Source of the DNA: Bacteriovoracaceae bacterium
GTDB lineage: Bacteria > Bdellovibrionota > Bacteriovoracia > Bacteriovoracales > Bacteriovoracaceae
Assembly (NCBI GenBank): GCA_013141065.1
Contig: JABFRR010000004.1
Span: 59,590-123,589 of the forward strand
Length of the DNA stretch: 64,000 bases
Reading direction: 5' to 3'
How positions within the stretch are numbered: the stretch's first letter is position 1; every line of letters starts with the position of its first letter. The translations under genes were made by a program, and so were the position numbers. Positions 47,172 through 56,700 of the stretch are shown one piece after another. The notes under the pieces are model-generated. The model saw nothing but the letters and a program-made list of their open reading frames with translations. It was not told the DNA's origin and did no database searches.

Positions 47172-49190
47172 ATGAGCTTTGGTAAGATTGTGACATTTAT
47201 TTTCTCCCTTAGTCTAATTACTTTAACAATTGTTAATGCGAATGATAATGCCGGAAGCGGTGGAGTTGTAACTGTTGAGTCAATAGATTGGCAAAAAATT
47301 AAACTTCAAGATTCAGTAAAGAAACGTTACGAGTCTGTCATCTCTAAGATTATTACATCGTCCAAGTTTATTGTGAATGTCTCAATTGAAACAGAGCCTA
47401 TAAGTAAATCTAAGAAGTCTGATGCTAAAGATGAATTAAAAAATGTAAAGCAAGTTAAATTTAATGATAGTTTACCCAGTGCGAGCAAGGGTGATTCGAT
47501 AATTTTTACAAAGCTAGGACTTGAGGCACCTCTGTTGCAAGATCAAGACAATTATAAACGTGAAAGTTACAAAAAGACCATAAATGAAATATCAAATAAT
47601 TTTGATATTTTCAATTTTCTTAAATCTATTAATGTGGAAGTCTTGCTCAATGAAAAGCTTGAAATTAAGACTCGGAAGGTGGTTGAAGATTTAATTATTG
47701 GAACTCAAACAATAACAAGTAATAAAATCAAACCTAGAATCAATATAAAATATATTTCAATGGATGAAGTCTTTGTACCCGTCAAGCTTGTGAAGCCCGT
47801 TGAGCCTACATTTATTGAAAAACTTAGTAAAACGATTCCAATGTATGCAAATGCTTTAGGCTTAATTTTGTCTGTTTTAACCTTAGGAGTTATTTCAATC
47901 ATTCTCTTTAGAAAATATTCTGAACTTCAAGAGCGGCAAATGGAATTGATGAAATCTCAGAAAATTGAAAATAAAAATGAAAATAAAGAAAAAGAAAATT
48001 TAAGTAAAAGTGAATTACTTGGCAAAGGAATATCTGGTTCAGGTGCAGACCATATATCTGACGAAGAGTCTATTAAAGCATTCGAAAGATTTAAAAATTT
48101 CCTCACGAACTCACCAATTGAATCAAATTTACTTATAAAAAAATGGATCAAATCAGAAGATAACGACACTTCACTTGCTCTAAATGCGCTTGTAAAGCAA
48201 TTAACAAATGATGAGTTAAAAAATGTATTTGAATCACTAAGCATCATGGATCGAAAAACTTGGAAGATGAAATTAAAGTTAGATATTAATGACGATGAAA
48301 TTAAATTTGGAAATACATTTATTTCAAGTCAGATCGTCGAAAATATAATCGCGCCTCCAGTCATTAAAGATCCAGAGATCATACAAACAATCTCTACGTT
48401 GACTCCGAAGCAAGGAGCAGAAATAATCAAACTTAACATCGACTCAGGTGCTATTTTAATGAATATAATGCCACCTAAGTTTGCTTCCGAAATGCTCGAA
48501 CATCTTTCTCAAGACATGGCAGATTCATTAATAAACCTATCTGTTATGTGTACTGAAGATAAAATCCTGGATAGTCTCTCAAAGTTTAAAGAAAATCTTC
48601 CAGTAACAAAAGCACTCTTGAATAAATCGCCTTTCTTAGAAAATTTACTAGCGCATATTGCTTTCGCAGGCCCTTATACGGAAAAAACGCTGTTTAAATT
48701 ACTGACTTCTGTTGAGTCATTTGAATTTGTTTTACAAACTGCAATTTCTAATCTACCTGTTGAAATTATTAACAATGCACCAGGGCGCATTGTCAAAGCA
48801 TCACTACAGCTTCTTCAACAAAAAGCACGCGTACACTATCTATATAATCAAGAGGTAGAAAGACAAGAGCATTTACTTAATTTAATTGCCATAGCTGGAA
48901 GTAAAAATCGTGATCTAATCAACCTTGAATTTGAAAAAATTCAAAATGACCCAGGGTTACTAGAAGAGTTAACAATGAATAAAGTAACTATTGAAAAAAA
49001 TTATCAAAGTTCTGTGAGAAAAATAGTGAGAAATAATCCTGATATGGCAAAAGAAATCAGACCACTAGTGACAAAATGGATAGAGGAGTTGATGCATAAT
49101 TCGAGCAATACAGATGATGATTCAAAGTCTGTAAATGTCATTAAAATGCCAAACTTTCCAACTGATGACGATTCTTCTAGCGCTGCTTAG
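47172..49190 (+). CDS. Membrane protein resembling a FliF-like/FliG-like fusion
   Basis: 672 residues. A signal-type helix (IVTFIFSLSLITLTIVNA) precedes a periplasmic part. There, SVKKRYESVISKIITSSKFI (about 49-68) resembles the region in FliF that begins its ring domain. A second membrane helix (GLILSVLTLGVISIILF, about 229-246) leads into a charged linker. Then SNLLIKKWIKSED (about 318-330) looks like the FliF tail that binds FliG. The rest (about 333-640) is helical with FliG-like repeats, e.g. LALNALVKQLTNDELKNVF and ILMNIMPPKFASEMLEHLS. A ring with a built-in rotor face, acting against MotAB, is the implied model. The assignment is by eye and needs profile comparison. Confidence 0.6.
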   Translation: MSFGKIVTFIFSLSLITLTIVNANDNAGSGGVVTVESIDWQKIKLQDSVKKRYESVISKIITSSKFIVNVSIETEPISKSKKSDAKDELKNVKQVKFNDSLPSASKGDSIIFTKLGLEAPLLQDQDNYKRESYKKTINEISNNFDIFNFLKSINVEVLLNEKLEIKTRKVVEDLIIGTQTITSNKIKPRINIKYISMDEVFVPVKLVKPVEPTFIEKLSKTIPMYANALGLILSVLTLGVISIILFRKYSELQERQMELMKSQKIENKNENKEKENLSKSELLGKGISGSGADHISDEESIKAFERFKNFLTNSPIESNLLIKKWIKSEDNDTSLALNALVKQLTNDELKNVFESLSIMDRKTWKMKLKLDINDDEIKFGNTFISSQIVENIIAPPVIKDPEIIQTISTLTPKQGAEIIKLNIDSGAILMNIMPPKFASEMLEHLSQDMADSLINLSVMCTEDKILDSLSKFKENLPVTKALLNKSPFLENLLAHIAFAGPYTEKTLFKLLTSVESFEFVLQTAISNLPVEIINNAPGRIVKASLQLLQQKARVHYLYNQEVERQEHLLNLIAIAGSKNRDLINLEFEKIQNDPGLLEELTMNKVTIEKNYQSSVRKIVRNNPDMAKEIRPLVTKWIEELMHNSSNTDDDSKSVNVIKMPNFPTDDDSSSAA

Positions 49191-49209
49191 TAATTTTGAG
49201 TCCAAAAGG

Positions 49210-50292
49210 TTACAACTTAATAATAATTTTTGAAGAAGCAATTTCTCCATCACCAATATATTTGCAAATTAAGGTTAGATTTCCATTATTGCTTGCAAGC
49301 CAGTTTTTTAAAGATAAAATTGCATTTGAAAAGTCATCTGGCTTCTCATTTTTTAAAACACCAATAAAATTATTTGCATTTAAAAATCCAAGTTCAATTA
49401 TTAGTCTATTTTTAATAGTTTTAAACCTTACGCTGGAAAAAGAGAATTGTCCTTGTGCAGTATTTAGAAATCGTAATATAATTGTCCTGGTTTTGACAAT
49501 TTTCAACCATTGTGATAAATAAATTTTTCCGTATATCCTCGTTCCCGTTTTGTTTTTTCGAAAAAGTTTAAATATTTCAGAATAGAATTTTTTAATAATA
49601 ATTTTTCTAGCGAGTAAATAAATCAACATTATTAGAGTTAGAAGCATTGTTCCTGTAACAAACCAACTTGTAAGTATTATTGAAATGATAATGTCGAAGT
49701 ACGACATAGAAAAAATCTTTGATTCTTTATTGATTTTCTGATTTGTTTTTTTTTCGGTTTGTTTCTTTGATTTATGAACCAACAACTTTTTTGCGATGGT
49801 TTGAATTAGTTGGTTACCTCTCTCTTTAGCATGCTTTTGATTTGTTAAAAAATTTTCATAAAGTTGCTTTTCGTTAGTCAAAAAAGTAGATAGTAATTCC
49901 CTGTTTTTTTCTTCCAGATTAGAATTTAATACATATTTATGTAAAAGTTCCATTTGATTATTACACTCTAAACTTGGTACCGTGTCTTGAGAGCACGTAG
50001 AAGCTAATCTTTTTGTTCTTTCAAGAATTGCAATCCATCGATTTTCACTTGCAAGAGTATGAATGTAGTCAAGATTAAATTTAAATGAATAGACTTCATT
50101 CGAAAGAATTTTTAATTTTTCCAAGTCAGAAAATAGGGAATTGTCTGATGGTGTATACTTCTCAGCTTCTTGAATCAGCTTAGATTTTTCTAAGTCATCT
50201 TTTTGGAATTTCTCAATTTTTTTATCAAAAACTTCATCACTTCTTAATTCCTTAAAGCTAATAAAAATTAATAGTAATAAAATTAGTTTCAC
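49210..50292 (-). CDS. Envelope protein: signal peptide, periplasmic coiled region, membrane helix, cytoplasmic tail
   Basis: 360 residues from GTG 50292, with GAGG 6 bases upstream. Signal peptide LILLLLIFISFKELRS. Residues about 20-180 are helical and charged with one Cys pair (STCSQDTVPSLECN). A strong membrane helix follows (IIISIILTSWFVTGTMLLTLIMLIYLLA by position, about 200-228), then about 130 basic residues inside. No domain was recognised. The start is 1 base beyond the stop of the gene at 50294-51061, and it faces the FliF/FliG-like gene. Confidence 0.7.
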   Translation of the reverse strand: MKLILLLLIFISFKELRSDEVFDKKIEKFQKDDLEKSKLIQEAEKYTPSDNSLFSDLEKLKILSNEVYSFKFNLDYIHTLASENRWIAILERTKRLASTCSQDTVPSLECNNQMELLHKYVLNSNLEEKNRELLSTFLTNEKQLYENFLTNQKHAKERGNQLIQTIAKKLLVHKSKKQTEKKTNQKINKESKIFSMSYFDIIISIILTSWFVTGTMLLTLIMLIYLLARKIIIKKFYSEIFKLFRKNKTGTRIYGKIYLSQWLKIVKTRTIILRFLNTAQGQFSFSSVRFKTIKNRLIIELGFLNANNFIGVLKNEKPDDFSNAILSLKNWLASNNGNLTLICKYIGDGEIASSKIIIKL

Positions 50293-50293
50293 A

Positions 50294-51061
50294 TTAAACC
50301 TCTATCATTCTAGGGTGAAGTGGGCGTTGATTAATATTAGTCTCATCGTTTATGGTAACGAGAGGCGAGTTGGCCAATAGCTCATAACTTATATTTAAAT
50401 AAAAATGTTCACTATTAAGTTTGGAGCTATAGCGATACATGCCGAGTATCTCACCCTTAACAGCGAGGCAGGAAGTGTTAAGTTTTTTTATGACATGTCC
50501 CGAAAAAAGCTTGGCCCACAGGGCTCCACTTTTCTCGAGGTCAAATACAATTTGCATTTCATACTTGTTAATGTCCGGGATGAGTGAAATTTTTAGATGT
50601 GTGGAGGATATGTTTGTAATTAATTTATTTCCACTAAAGGCATGCATCATTTTTCTAATTAAAATTGATGAATAGTTTATAGAATGCACGCAATCTCTTA
50701 ACTTACGATCCGGAATGTTAAGCTTAATGTTAGAGTAATGTCCATCAAATGAATCAAGAAGTGTTTTTATGTAAAGATCACTAATGTCTATCTCAATTTT
50801 TTCAGAAAATATCTCTTCGATTGTTGTAATTGATTTTGAATTTTCTTCCCCGGAAATTACTGTATTTATTTTTCTTTGTGACTTCTTTATTAAGTTTTGC
50901 TTAAGTTTGCTGATGGAAAGAACAAATGTGTTCGCAATGTCTTTAAATTTTATAAAAGTATTTTGATTCTCTGTTAATTGATTCTCAGAAAAAACGATCT
51001 CAACTTCGTTTTCAGCTAGATCAAATTTTTCTCTCAATGAATTTTTTTGTTCAGTACTCAT
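50294..51061 (-). CDS. Cytoplasmic protein of unknown function in the MotAB-linked group
   Basis: 255 residues from ATG 51061, with AGAGG 7 bases upstream; longer in-frame starts lack this. There is no signal peptide or membrane helix. It has an N-terminal helical region (FVLSISKLKQNLIKKSQRK) and a C-terminal mixed region (YEMQIVFDLEKSGALWAKLF, EHFYLNISYELLANS). A distant FliM/FliN-like role would fit the neighbours, but I see no diagnostic motif. It is co-transcribed with the membrane protein that follows. Confidence 0.65.
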   Translation of the reverse strand: MSTEQKNSLREKFDLAENEVEIVFSENQLTENQNTFIKFKDIANTFVLSISKLKQNLIKKSQRKINTVISGEENSKSITTIEEIFSEKIEIDISDLYIKTLLDSFDGHYSNIKLNIPDRKLRDCVHSINYSSILIRKMMHAFSGNKLITNISSTHLKISLIPDINKYEMQIVFDLEKSGALWAKLFSGHVIKKLNTSCLAVKGEILGMYRYSSKLNSEHFYLNISYELLANSPLVTINDETNINQRPLHPRMIEV

Positions 51062-51456
51062 CTTAATACCTCTGACAATATTATTCATTAATAAAAAAAT
51101 TATTAAAAGTAGGAATTAACTACCTCGCAAATGACCATACAAATATACAGTTTTATAAACGTTTGAATCGGTTATTTTGAAGCCGGTAAGTGTTTGATAT
51201 TTATAGAACCAGGGGGACTTTGAAATTAATTCACCGATCATCATAGGTAATACTATGCTTGATTCGACCTCAGTACGATGTGTCTCAGAAATTAGTGCAG
51301 TTTGAAGGAAGGTTGAAAAACTTTTCTGCTACAAGATTCACTTTCTAATTCAATTTAATTATCAAGTCAAAAAATATTTCATGCTAAATTCAAATCAACA
51401 CGAGACGAGTTTATTAAAACTTCAGTCTTATAATATTTTTTATTTTGGAGATGTAT
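51062..51456. other. Gene-free stretch between divergent genes
   Basis: About 395 AT-rich bases. It must hold the promoters of the minus-strand pair and of the small gene at 51457, but no convincing -35/-10 pair, RNA gene or terminator was seen. Confidence 0.4.
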
Positions 51457-51780
51457 ATGACTTGGTCAAAGGCAGCTGATAGCGAAAAAGTTTTATTTCG
51501 AGCGATCTCTTTATTATTTTATCGTAACGAAAACCTTTTGCATCTTATGTTTAATCCTGATTATCCTAAACTCATGGCGCCACCAGAAGTCATTAAAAGG
51601 CGGGCGCAAGGCTTTTCATCATCAGAACAACTCCTAGTAAGGATTGCCCTTGATGCTTGGAATGGATCGGGAGGCATCCACTTTAATGAGTTGTATGAAA
51701 AGCTAGATCCACACAATTTTCAAAAAATGCTTTTAGTTCTTAATTATTTATATTCTCCACAACAGGCCATACATTTCTGA
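51457..51780 (+). CDS. Small conserved-looking hypothetical protein
   Basis: 107 residues from ATG 51457, with GGAG 6 bases upstream; an ATG at 51451 is too close to that site. It is soluble and without Cys. Segments read SEKVLFRAISLLFYRNENLL, SEQLLVRIALDAWNGSGGI and FQKMLLVLNYLYSP, suggesting a compact helical protein. The family is not recognised. It stands alone, just left of an IS3-family element. Confidence 0.65.
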   Translation: MTWSKAADSEKVLFRAISLLFYRNENLLHLMFNPDYPKLMAPPEVIKRRAQGFSSSEQLLVRIALDAWNGSGGIHFNELYEKLDPHNFQKMLLVLNYLYSPQQAIHF

Positions 51781-51801
51781 CTTTGTCGTAAGTGCATTTA
51801 G

Positions 51802-52805
51802 TTAATTTTCACCTCTACTATAGGAGAAAACTCTTTCGCCATTTTGGTATATCGATGAGAATGAGTTTCATAAAATTTTTTAATCGTTTGATTTCTTGAA
51901 TCTAAAATTTTCTTCTCCTCGCCATAATGCCTTTCTGCCGGTGTTATGAATTGGATACCTGAATGTTTATAAGAGTAATTATATTCATGGAAATATCCTA
52001 CAAAATAATTTCGCCACTTTGTAAATCAACGAAGCTTCCTGGGAATGTTCTAAAGGTTTTTATTGTTCCAAATAAACTTTCTGAAAAAGGGTTGTCATCC
52101 GATACCCGCCCTAGAATAAGAATCGACCATCTGGGCATCTCGGACAAATTTGATCATCTCATGCGAAGTCATTATTGCTCCGTTGTCTTTGTGATTGGTC
52201 AGTCCCTTGCCTGTTATAAATTGATCTTCCAACGCCTTCTTCCACATGATAATTGCATGCTCTGATTTTTCGTGATCCTCAAGTACCCACCCCACTACAA
52301 GACGGCTCCAAATATCGACGATCACATATAAGTAAAATCGTACTGATCTACATTCAGATTTTATTTGAGATACATCCCAAGACCAAACTTGATTATGCCC
52401 TGTTGCTACAAGCTGAGGCTTCTCACGATTCAATGGACGCTTAATACCTGTCTTACTTCTTTTTGTTAAAAGGTCCGCATCTTTCGCTATTCTATAAAAG
52501 GTTGCCGGCGAGGCAATAATTCTTTTTTCTTCATCAATCAATTTATAATAGATCTCACGCGGAGAATAATCGGCCCACTCTTTCTTAAGCAGAACATTAA
52601 CGATCTCTTCCTTTTCTTTAAAAGATAATTTATTCTCAGGGGAGGTTTTTCTTCCCTTTTTCTTTATCTCAATTTTATTGCTGGTCTTTTTCCAAAGAAA
52701 ATATGACCGAGTAGGCACTCCCACGGAATCACAAAATTTTTCTATCGTGATTCCAGCATCAATGGCCTCTTGAGCAGTTTTTAATAACTCTTTTTTTTTC
52801 TTCAA
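51802..52805 (-). pseudogene. IS3-family OrfB transposase, frameshifted
   Basis: The N-terminal two thirds is open (52805-52095): HTH_21-like WADYSPREIYYKLIDEEKR, then the rve core VWSWDVSQIKSECRSVRFYL with the first Asp, and KDNGAIMTSHEMIKFVRD. The frame breaks after GIG near 52110. It continues as VSDDNPFSESLFGTIKTFR (second Asp and catalytic Glu region), shifts again, and ends YSYKHSGIQFITPAERHYG...KIN at 51802-51804. At least two frameshifts make it inactive. Confidence 0.8.
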
Positions 52806-52814
52806 TATTAAGAT

Positions 52815-53366
52815 TTAGTCTTTCTTTTTAGCATATCGAAAGTTTTTTTTTTGCAACACGAGAAGGGTCGATAACTTAGCAGTTGTTTTCTCTTGCTCCT
52901 GAAGTTCTTGTTGAAGTCTTTCAATTTCGATTTGATCCTCAGACTTTTTATCTGATCTTTGCTTTCTCTTCCCCAAAACTTCAAGTGAGGCATTCTTTAC
53001 TTGATCTCGCCAGCGTTTAATATCTGAATCATATAGTCCATATTTTCTAAGTAATTTGGCCTTGCCTTGATCGTCGGCCTTTAAATAATTTTCAAGTAAA
53101 GAAAATTTTTCTTCTGCAGTATAACGATTAAAGGATTTAGAAGATGACTTTGATTCAACTGAGTCATCATTTTCTTCAACGTTATTGGGTTTGCGCTTTA
53201 AATTTGCCCTATAATTATAAATTTGCGAAGGCGATATTTCAATTATACGACAGAGGTTAACTGTACTAATATCTGGATGAGTGTCTAAAAAATCGACAAT
53301 TTCGTTGGTAGGTGTTGGCCGTTCTTGAAATCTGGCCAATAATTTCGGGTCTAAAAGATTCTTCAT
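52815..53366 (-). CDS. IS3-family OrfA
   Basis: 183 residues, intact. An HTH region (TVNLCRIIEISPSQIYNYRA and FSLLENYLKADDQGKAKLL, YDSDIKRWRDQVK) is followed by a Leu-zipper (IEIERLQQELQEQEKTTAKL) near an A-rich run where IS3 elements normally shift frame into OrfB. OrfB here is broken, so this protein can at most act as a binding factor. Confidence 0.8.
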   Translation of the reverse strand: MKNLLDPKLLARFQERPTPTNEIVDFLDTHPDISTVNLCRIIEISPSQIYNYRANLKRKPNNVEENDDSVESKSSSKSFNRYTAEEKFSLLENYLKADDQGKAKLLRKYGLYDSDIKRWRDQVKNASLEVLGKRKQRSDKKSEDQIEIERLQQELQEQEKTTAKLSTLLVLQKKNFRYAKKKD

Positions 53367-53718
53367 AGAAAAACTCCTTATACCCCAAATGTTTTTGCGA
53401 ATTTCGTACCAATATCATGTATTTTTTACCATACAAGGAAAAGTTTTTATCTCATGCTTCCGGACTGCAATGTCCCCTGAGACATGGGGCTGTTTGCATG
53501 TCTGCGGACTGGCAAATTCCTTAATTGATTAATTTAGTTTAATGCCTCAAAAAAATGCCAATAATAATTTTTTTTTAATCCATTTCTGACTCCAAGTATT
53601 TGTTTTTTAAAGACAATTCTTTGCCTTTTTGTCGCCAGGCGTAAGTGAATTATACTTTAAAGGTAATCTCAATTACTGACGATATGTAGTTAAATTGTTT
53701 CCAAAATAGGGAATTTAA
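53367..53718. other. Gene-free stretch with a cluster of short repeats
   Basis: At 53461-53515 CGGACTG occurs twice (53461 and 53505) followed by CAA or GCAA. Between them ATGTC (53470) can pair with GACAT (53481), and GACATG (53481) with CATGTC (53497), so two mutually exclusive hairpins are possible. This GC-richer patch differs from its AT-rich surroundings. The rest holds the promoter at 53629-53656. Confidence 0.4.
53629..53656 (+). promoter_or_regulatory. Probable promoter of the lipoprotein operon
   Basis: TTGTCG (53629-53634), a 16-base spacer, then TATACT (53651-53656). The start codon at 53719 follows after about 55 bases. The boxes match 4 and 5 of 6 consensus bases. Confidence 0.45.
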
Positions 53719-56700
53719 ATGTTCGGAAAATTTAATTTCTTCAAAAATTTACTGGCCCTAGTTTTACTCACGGGTTGTGTTGGTACAATTCAAGATGTTT
53801 CAAAACTTCAAACAGACTCAAGTATTGCCCAAAAAGGTAAACTTTCTTTTTTAGGAATTGAAAAAGCAACCGCAACTGCTCACAACCGTGTGCGTGTTTC
53901 TTTTAGTCCAGCAAGTGGTGGAACTGGCCAATTTTCGTACCTTGTTTATGCTAATGGAAATTTTGCACTTCCTGTGTCTTCAGTATCTAGTTCATCAGTT
54001 GGATTAGATTCACTTGGTAAAATAAATGTTGATGTAAAAAATCTCCAATTAAATACGGCCTATAATTTCTCTGTAAGAGTTTATGATGTTGGAAATGATG
54101 AATCAGATTCCAATACAGTTTCATTTTCAGTAAGAACTCTAAGTGAAATGGTTCCTTTATTTGATGGGGCAGTGGCTTTAAACAATCTTGCCGGGGTTGA
54201 TGGACTTTCAAAGCTTGTTCTCTCTTGGAATGTGGCCACCGCTGCCTATGTAGACACCTCAGGTTTTGGAAATAGTACTCATAATATTTCTGGATATAAT
54301 ATCTACGCGGGCGAAGGAGAAGCTTCTCTCACTCTTGTGGGATCTCTTAATGATCCAGCTGCAAAAAGTTTTACAATTCCTAATTTACTTTCAGGGCGAA
54401 CTTATTATGCGATGGTAAGAGCTAGAAACTCTGCCGTGCCACCTGTTGAAGACTTTAATTCAACAATCTTTAGTAAAAAAACATTAATTGCACAGCCTAT
54501 TTTATTTGCGGGAATTAAAACAATCAGTATTCCAAAGACAGTAGAGGGATTTAGCTCGATAAATTTAACTTGGGATGCAGGTATTGGAACTTTTGATCGT
54601 TACAAAATTTTAGTTTTTGAAAGCAATCCAGGAGTAGTGAATCCAGTCACAGCTTCTCCTTCCCAAACTATAGTCATAAACGATTTAACAGTGACTTCTC
54701 AAACGATTACTGTTCCCACCCCTAATTCAACTTATTATATTGCTGTTGTTGCCTGTGCAGGTGATGCATGTCTTGAATTTGGAGGAGCAAGTGTTGTTAA
54801 ATCTATTAAAACAACACCACCTGTAGCTCCTTTTAATGGGATAAAGTCAGTGATTGCTTTGGGGTTAAATTCTGTTCAATTAAATTTTGATAAACCTGAT
54901 ACAACTCAAGGGGTTTACAGCAAGATTAAGCTTTTTAAATCTAATAATTTGGGAAATTATAACGAACTCATCGACGAAATTACGACAGAAGCAAACGCTA
55001 CAGGTCTTCTCATTTCGACTAACACAGAAACGTCAATTACAGTTCAAAATATGGTTACCAACACAGAATATTGTTTTGTAGCTATGGACTACGATACATT
55101 CTATCTGAGTACAGAATACCCTAATGGTCGTACAAATTTACTTAGAGTAAAGGCATGTATAACATTGCAGTACATTTCTCCAGGATTTTTAGGCATAAAT
55201 TCTAGCTGTACAGCACCTAACTCTAGTGGATTTACGGTTTCTTGGTTAAAGCCAATCCCACTTGGTATTTTTGATTCTTATGAAATGTACGTGAAAGAAG
55301 GTAATAGTGGATTTAATTTTGCTGATGCTATCGCAGGAAATCCTGGTTACCAAAAATTACCACCTTTAAATAAAGATCTTACTTCCTATACTTTTAATTC
55401 CGTATCAGCGATTCAAATGGCCGCGGATACATATTATCAAGTTGGTGTAAAAACTTATTATAATGATAGTGGAACTTTTAGAAGAGATACTAACAATTCC
55501 TTTACGATTAACTGCAAAACATCTGCAGCCAGTGTCGATCATAAAGGTTGGTATGAAATATTGGCCCTAGGACCAAAGGTTAATGGTCTAAAAGCTGCAA
55601 AGACCTCAGGTGTGGTCACTCAAGATGAAGTAATAGCTGAAAGAATAAAGCCTCGTGGAACTCCAGTTAATGGTTTTAATGAACTTAGAGATTTTGAATA
55701 TGCTGAAGAATGGCCGATGGGAAGCCTTGGGCTCGATTCAAGTAAGCAGGGTATTGTTAAACTCATGTGGAATGATTTTGAATTATCTAATGGGCTTGGG
55801 AAGTTATTTGATTACGCCGCTGCAAGACCTACTGCAGTTGTTGAATACAAGGTTTATCGCAAAGCTCATGCGAGTAAGTACGATACTGCTTATAAAATTA
55901 AAGCAAAAGTTTCAGATACTGATTGGGGAGCACCAATTAATGTAGATGTGATTTCACCACAAATGACAACTCTTCCAACAGGGGAAAGTTTATATTTTGC
56001 AACTTTTACAGATTATACACTTGTACATCCTTATGTAGCAGATCCAACTAAAATTAATGAAGGGGCAATTTTTTATTATAAAGTTGAAGCTTTTATTAAC
56101 GGAAATAAAGTTGGATTTCTTGGAACATATGCGGATTCTATTGTGAGAGTTGTCTTACCTCCAGCTAATATGACGTTTGCTCATAGATGGATGCTCAATC
56201 AACAAATGTGTGGTGAGCTCAATAAAAAAATATCCAATGGAGAAGTTGATAGAGAAAATGATTATAAATGTCTCTATAATGGACTCGCTTCAACTTTTGA
56301 TTCTTTGTCGAATTCATATTATTACGATATGAAAGGTGATTTACTTGTTGATCGCTTCAGAATGGGATGCAATTTTTCTCGAGGTGGAACTGCAAAGTCT
56401 TGCTCTAATGTGAACTATACTGTTCCGGCCAGTAAAGTTTTCTTCGAAGGAGCTACTAATGATCCTGCAAAAGATCGAATTGTCGGTGATTGTGTTGGTT
56501 ATGGTGGATCAACTGGAACTTCACCAAATGCTAAAATTTTGGCCATACCTGGTGCTGTATTTATAGATCGCTCGAGTCAATCTTGTTATATCAATACTAC
56601 GAGTGCAGGTTTATTAGATGGGAACGGTAAAGGAACAACCTGGCAACGATTAGCTGAAATCGATCCAAGTAATGATACTCTTAAAACAGCGAGTAAAATT

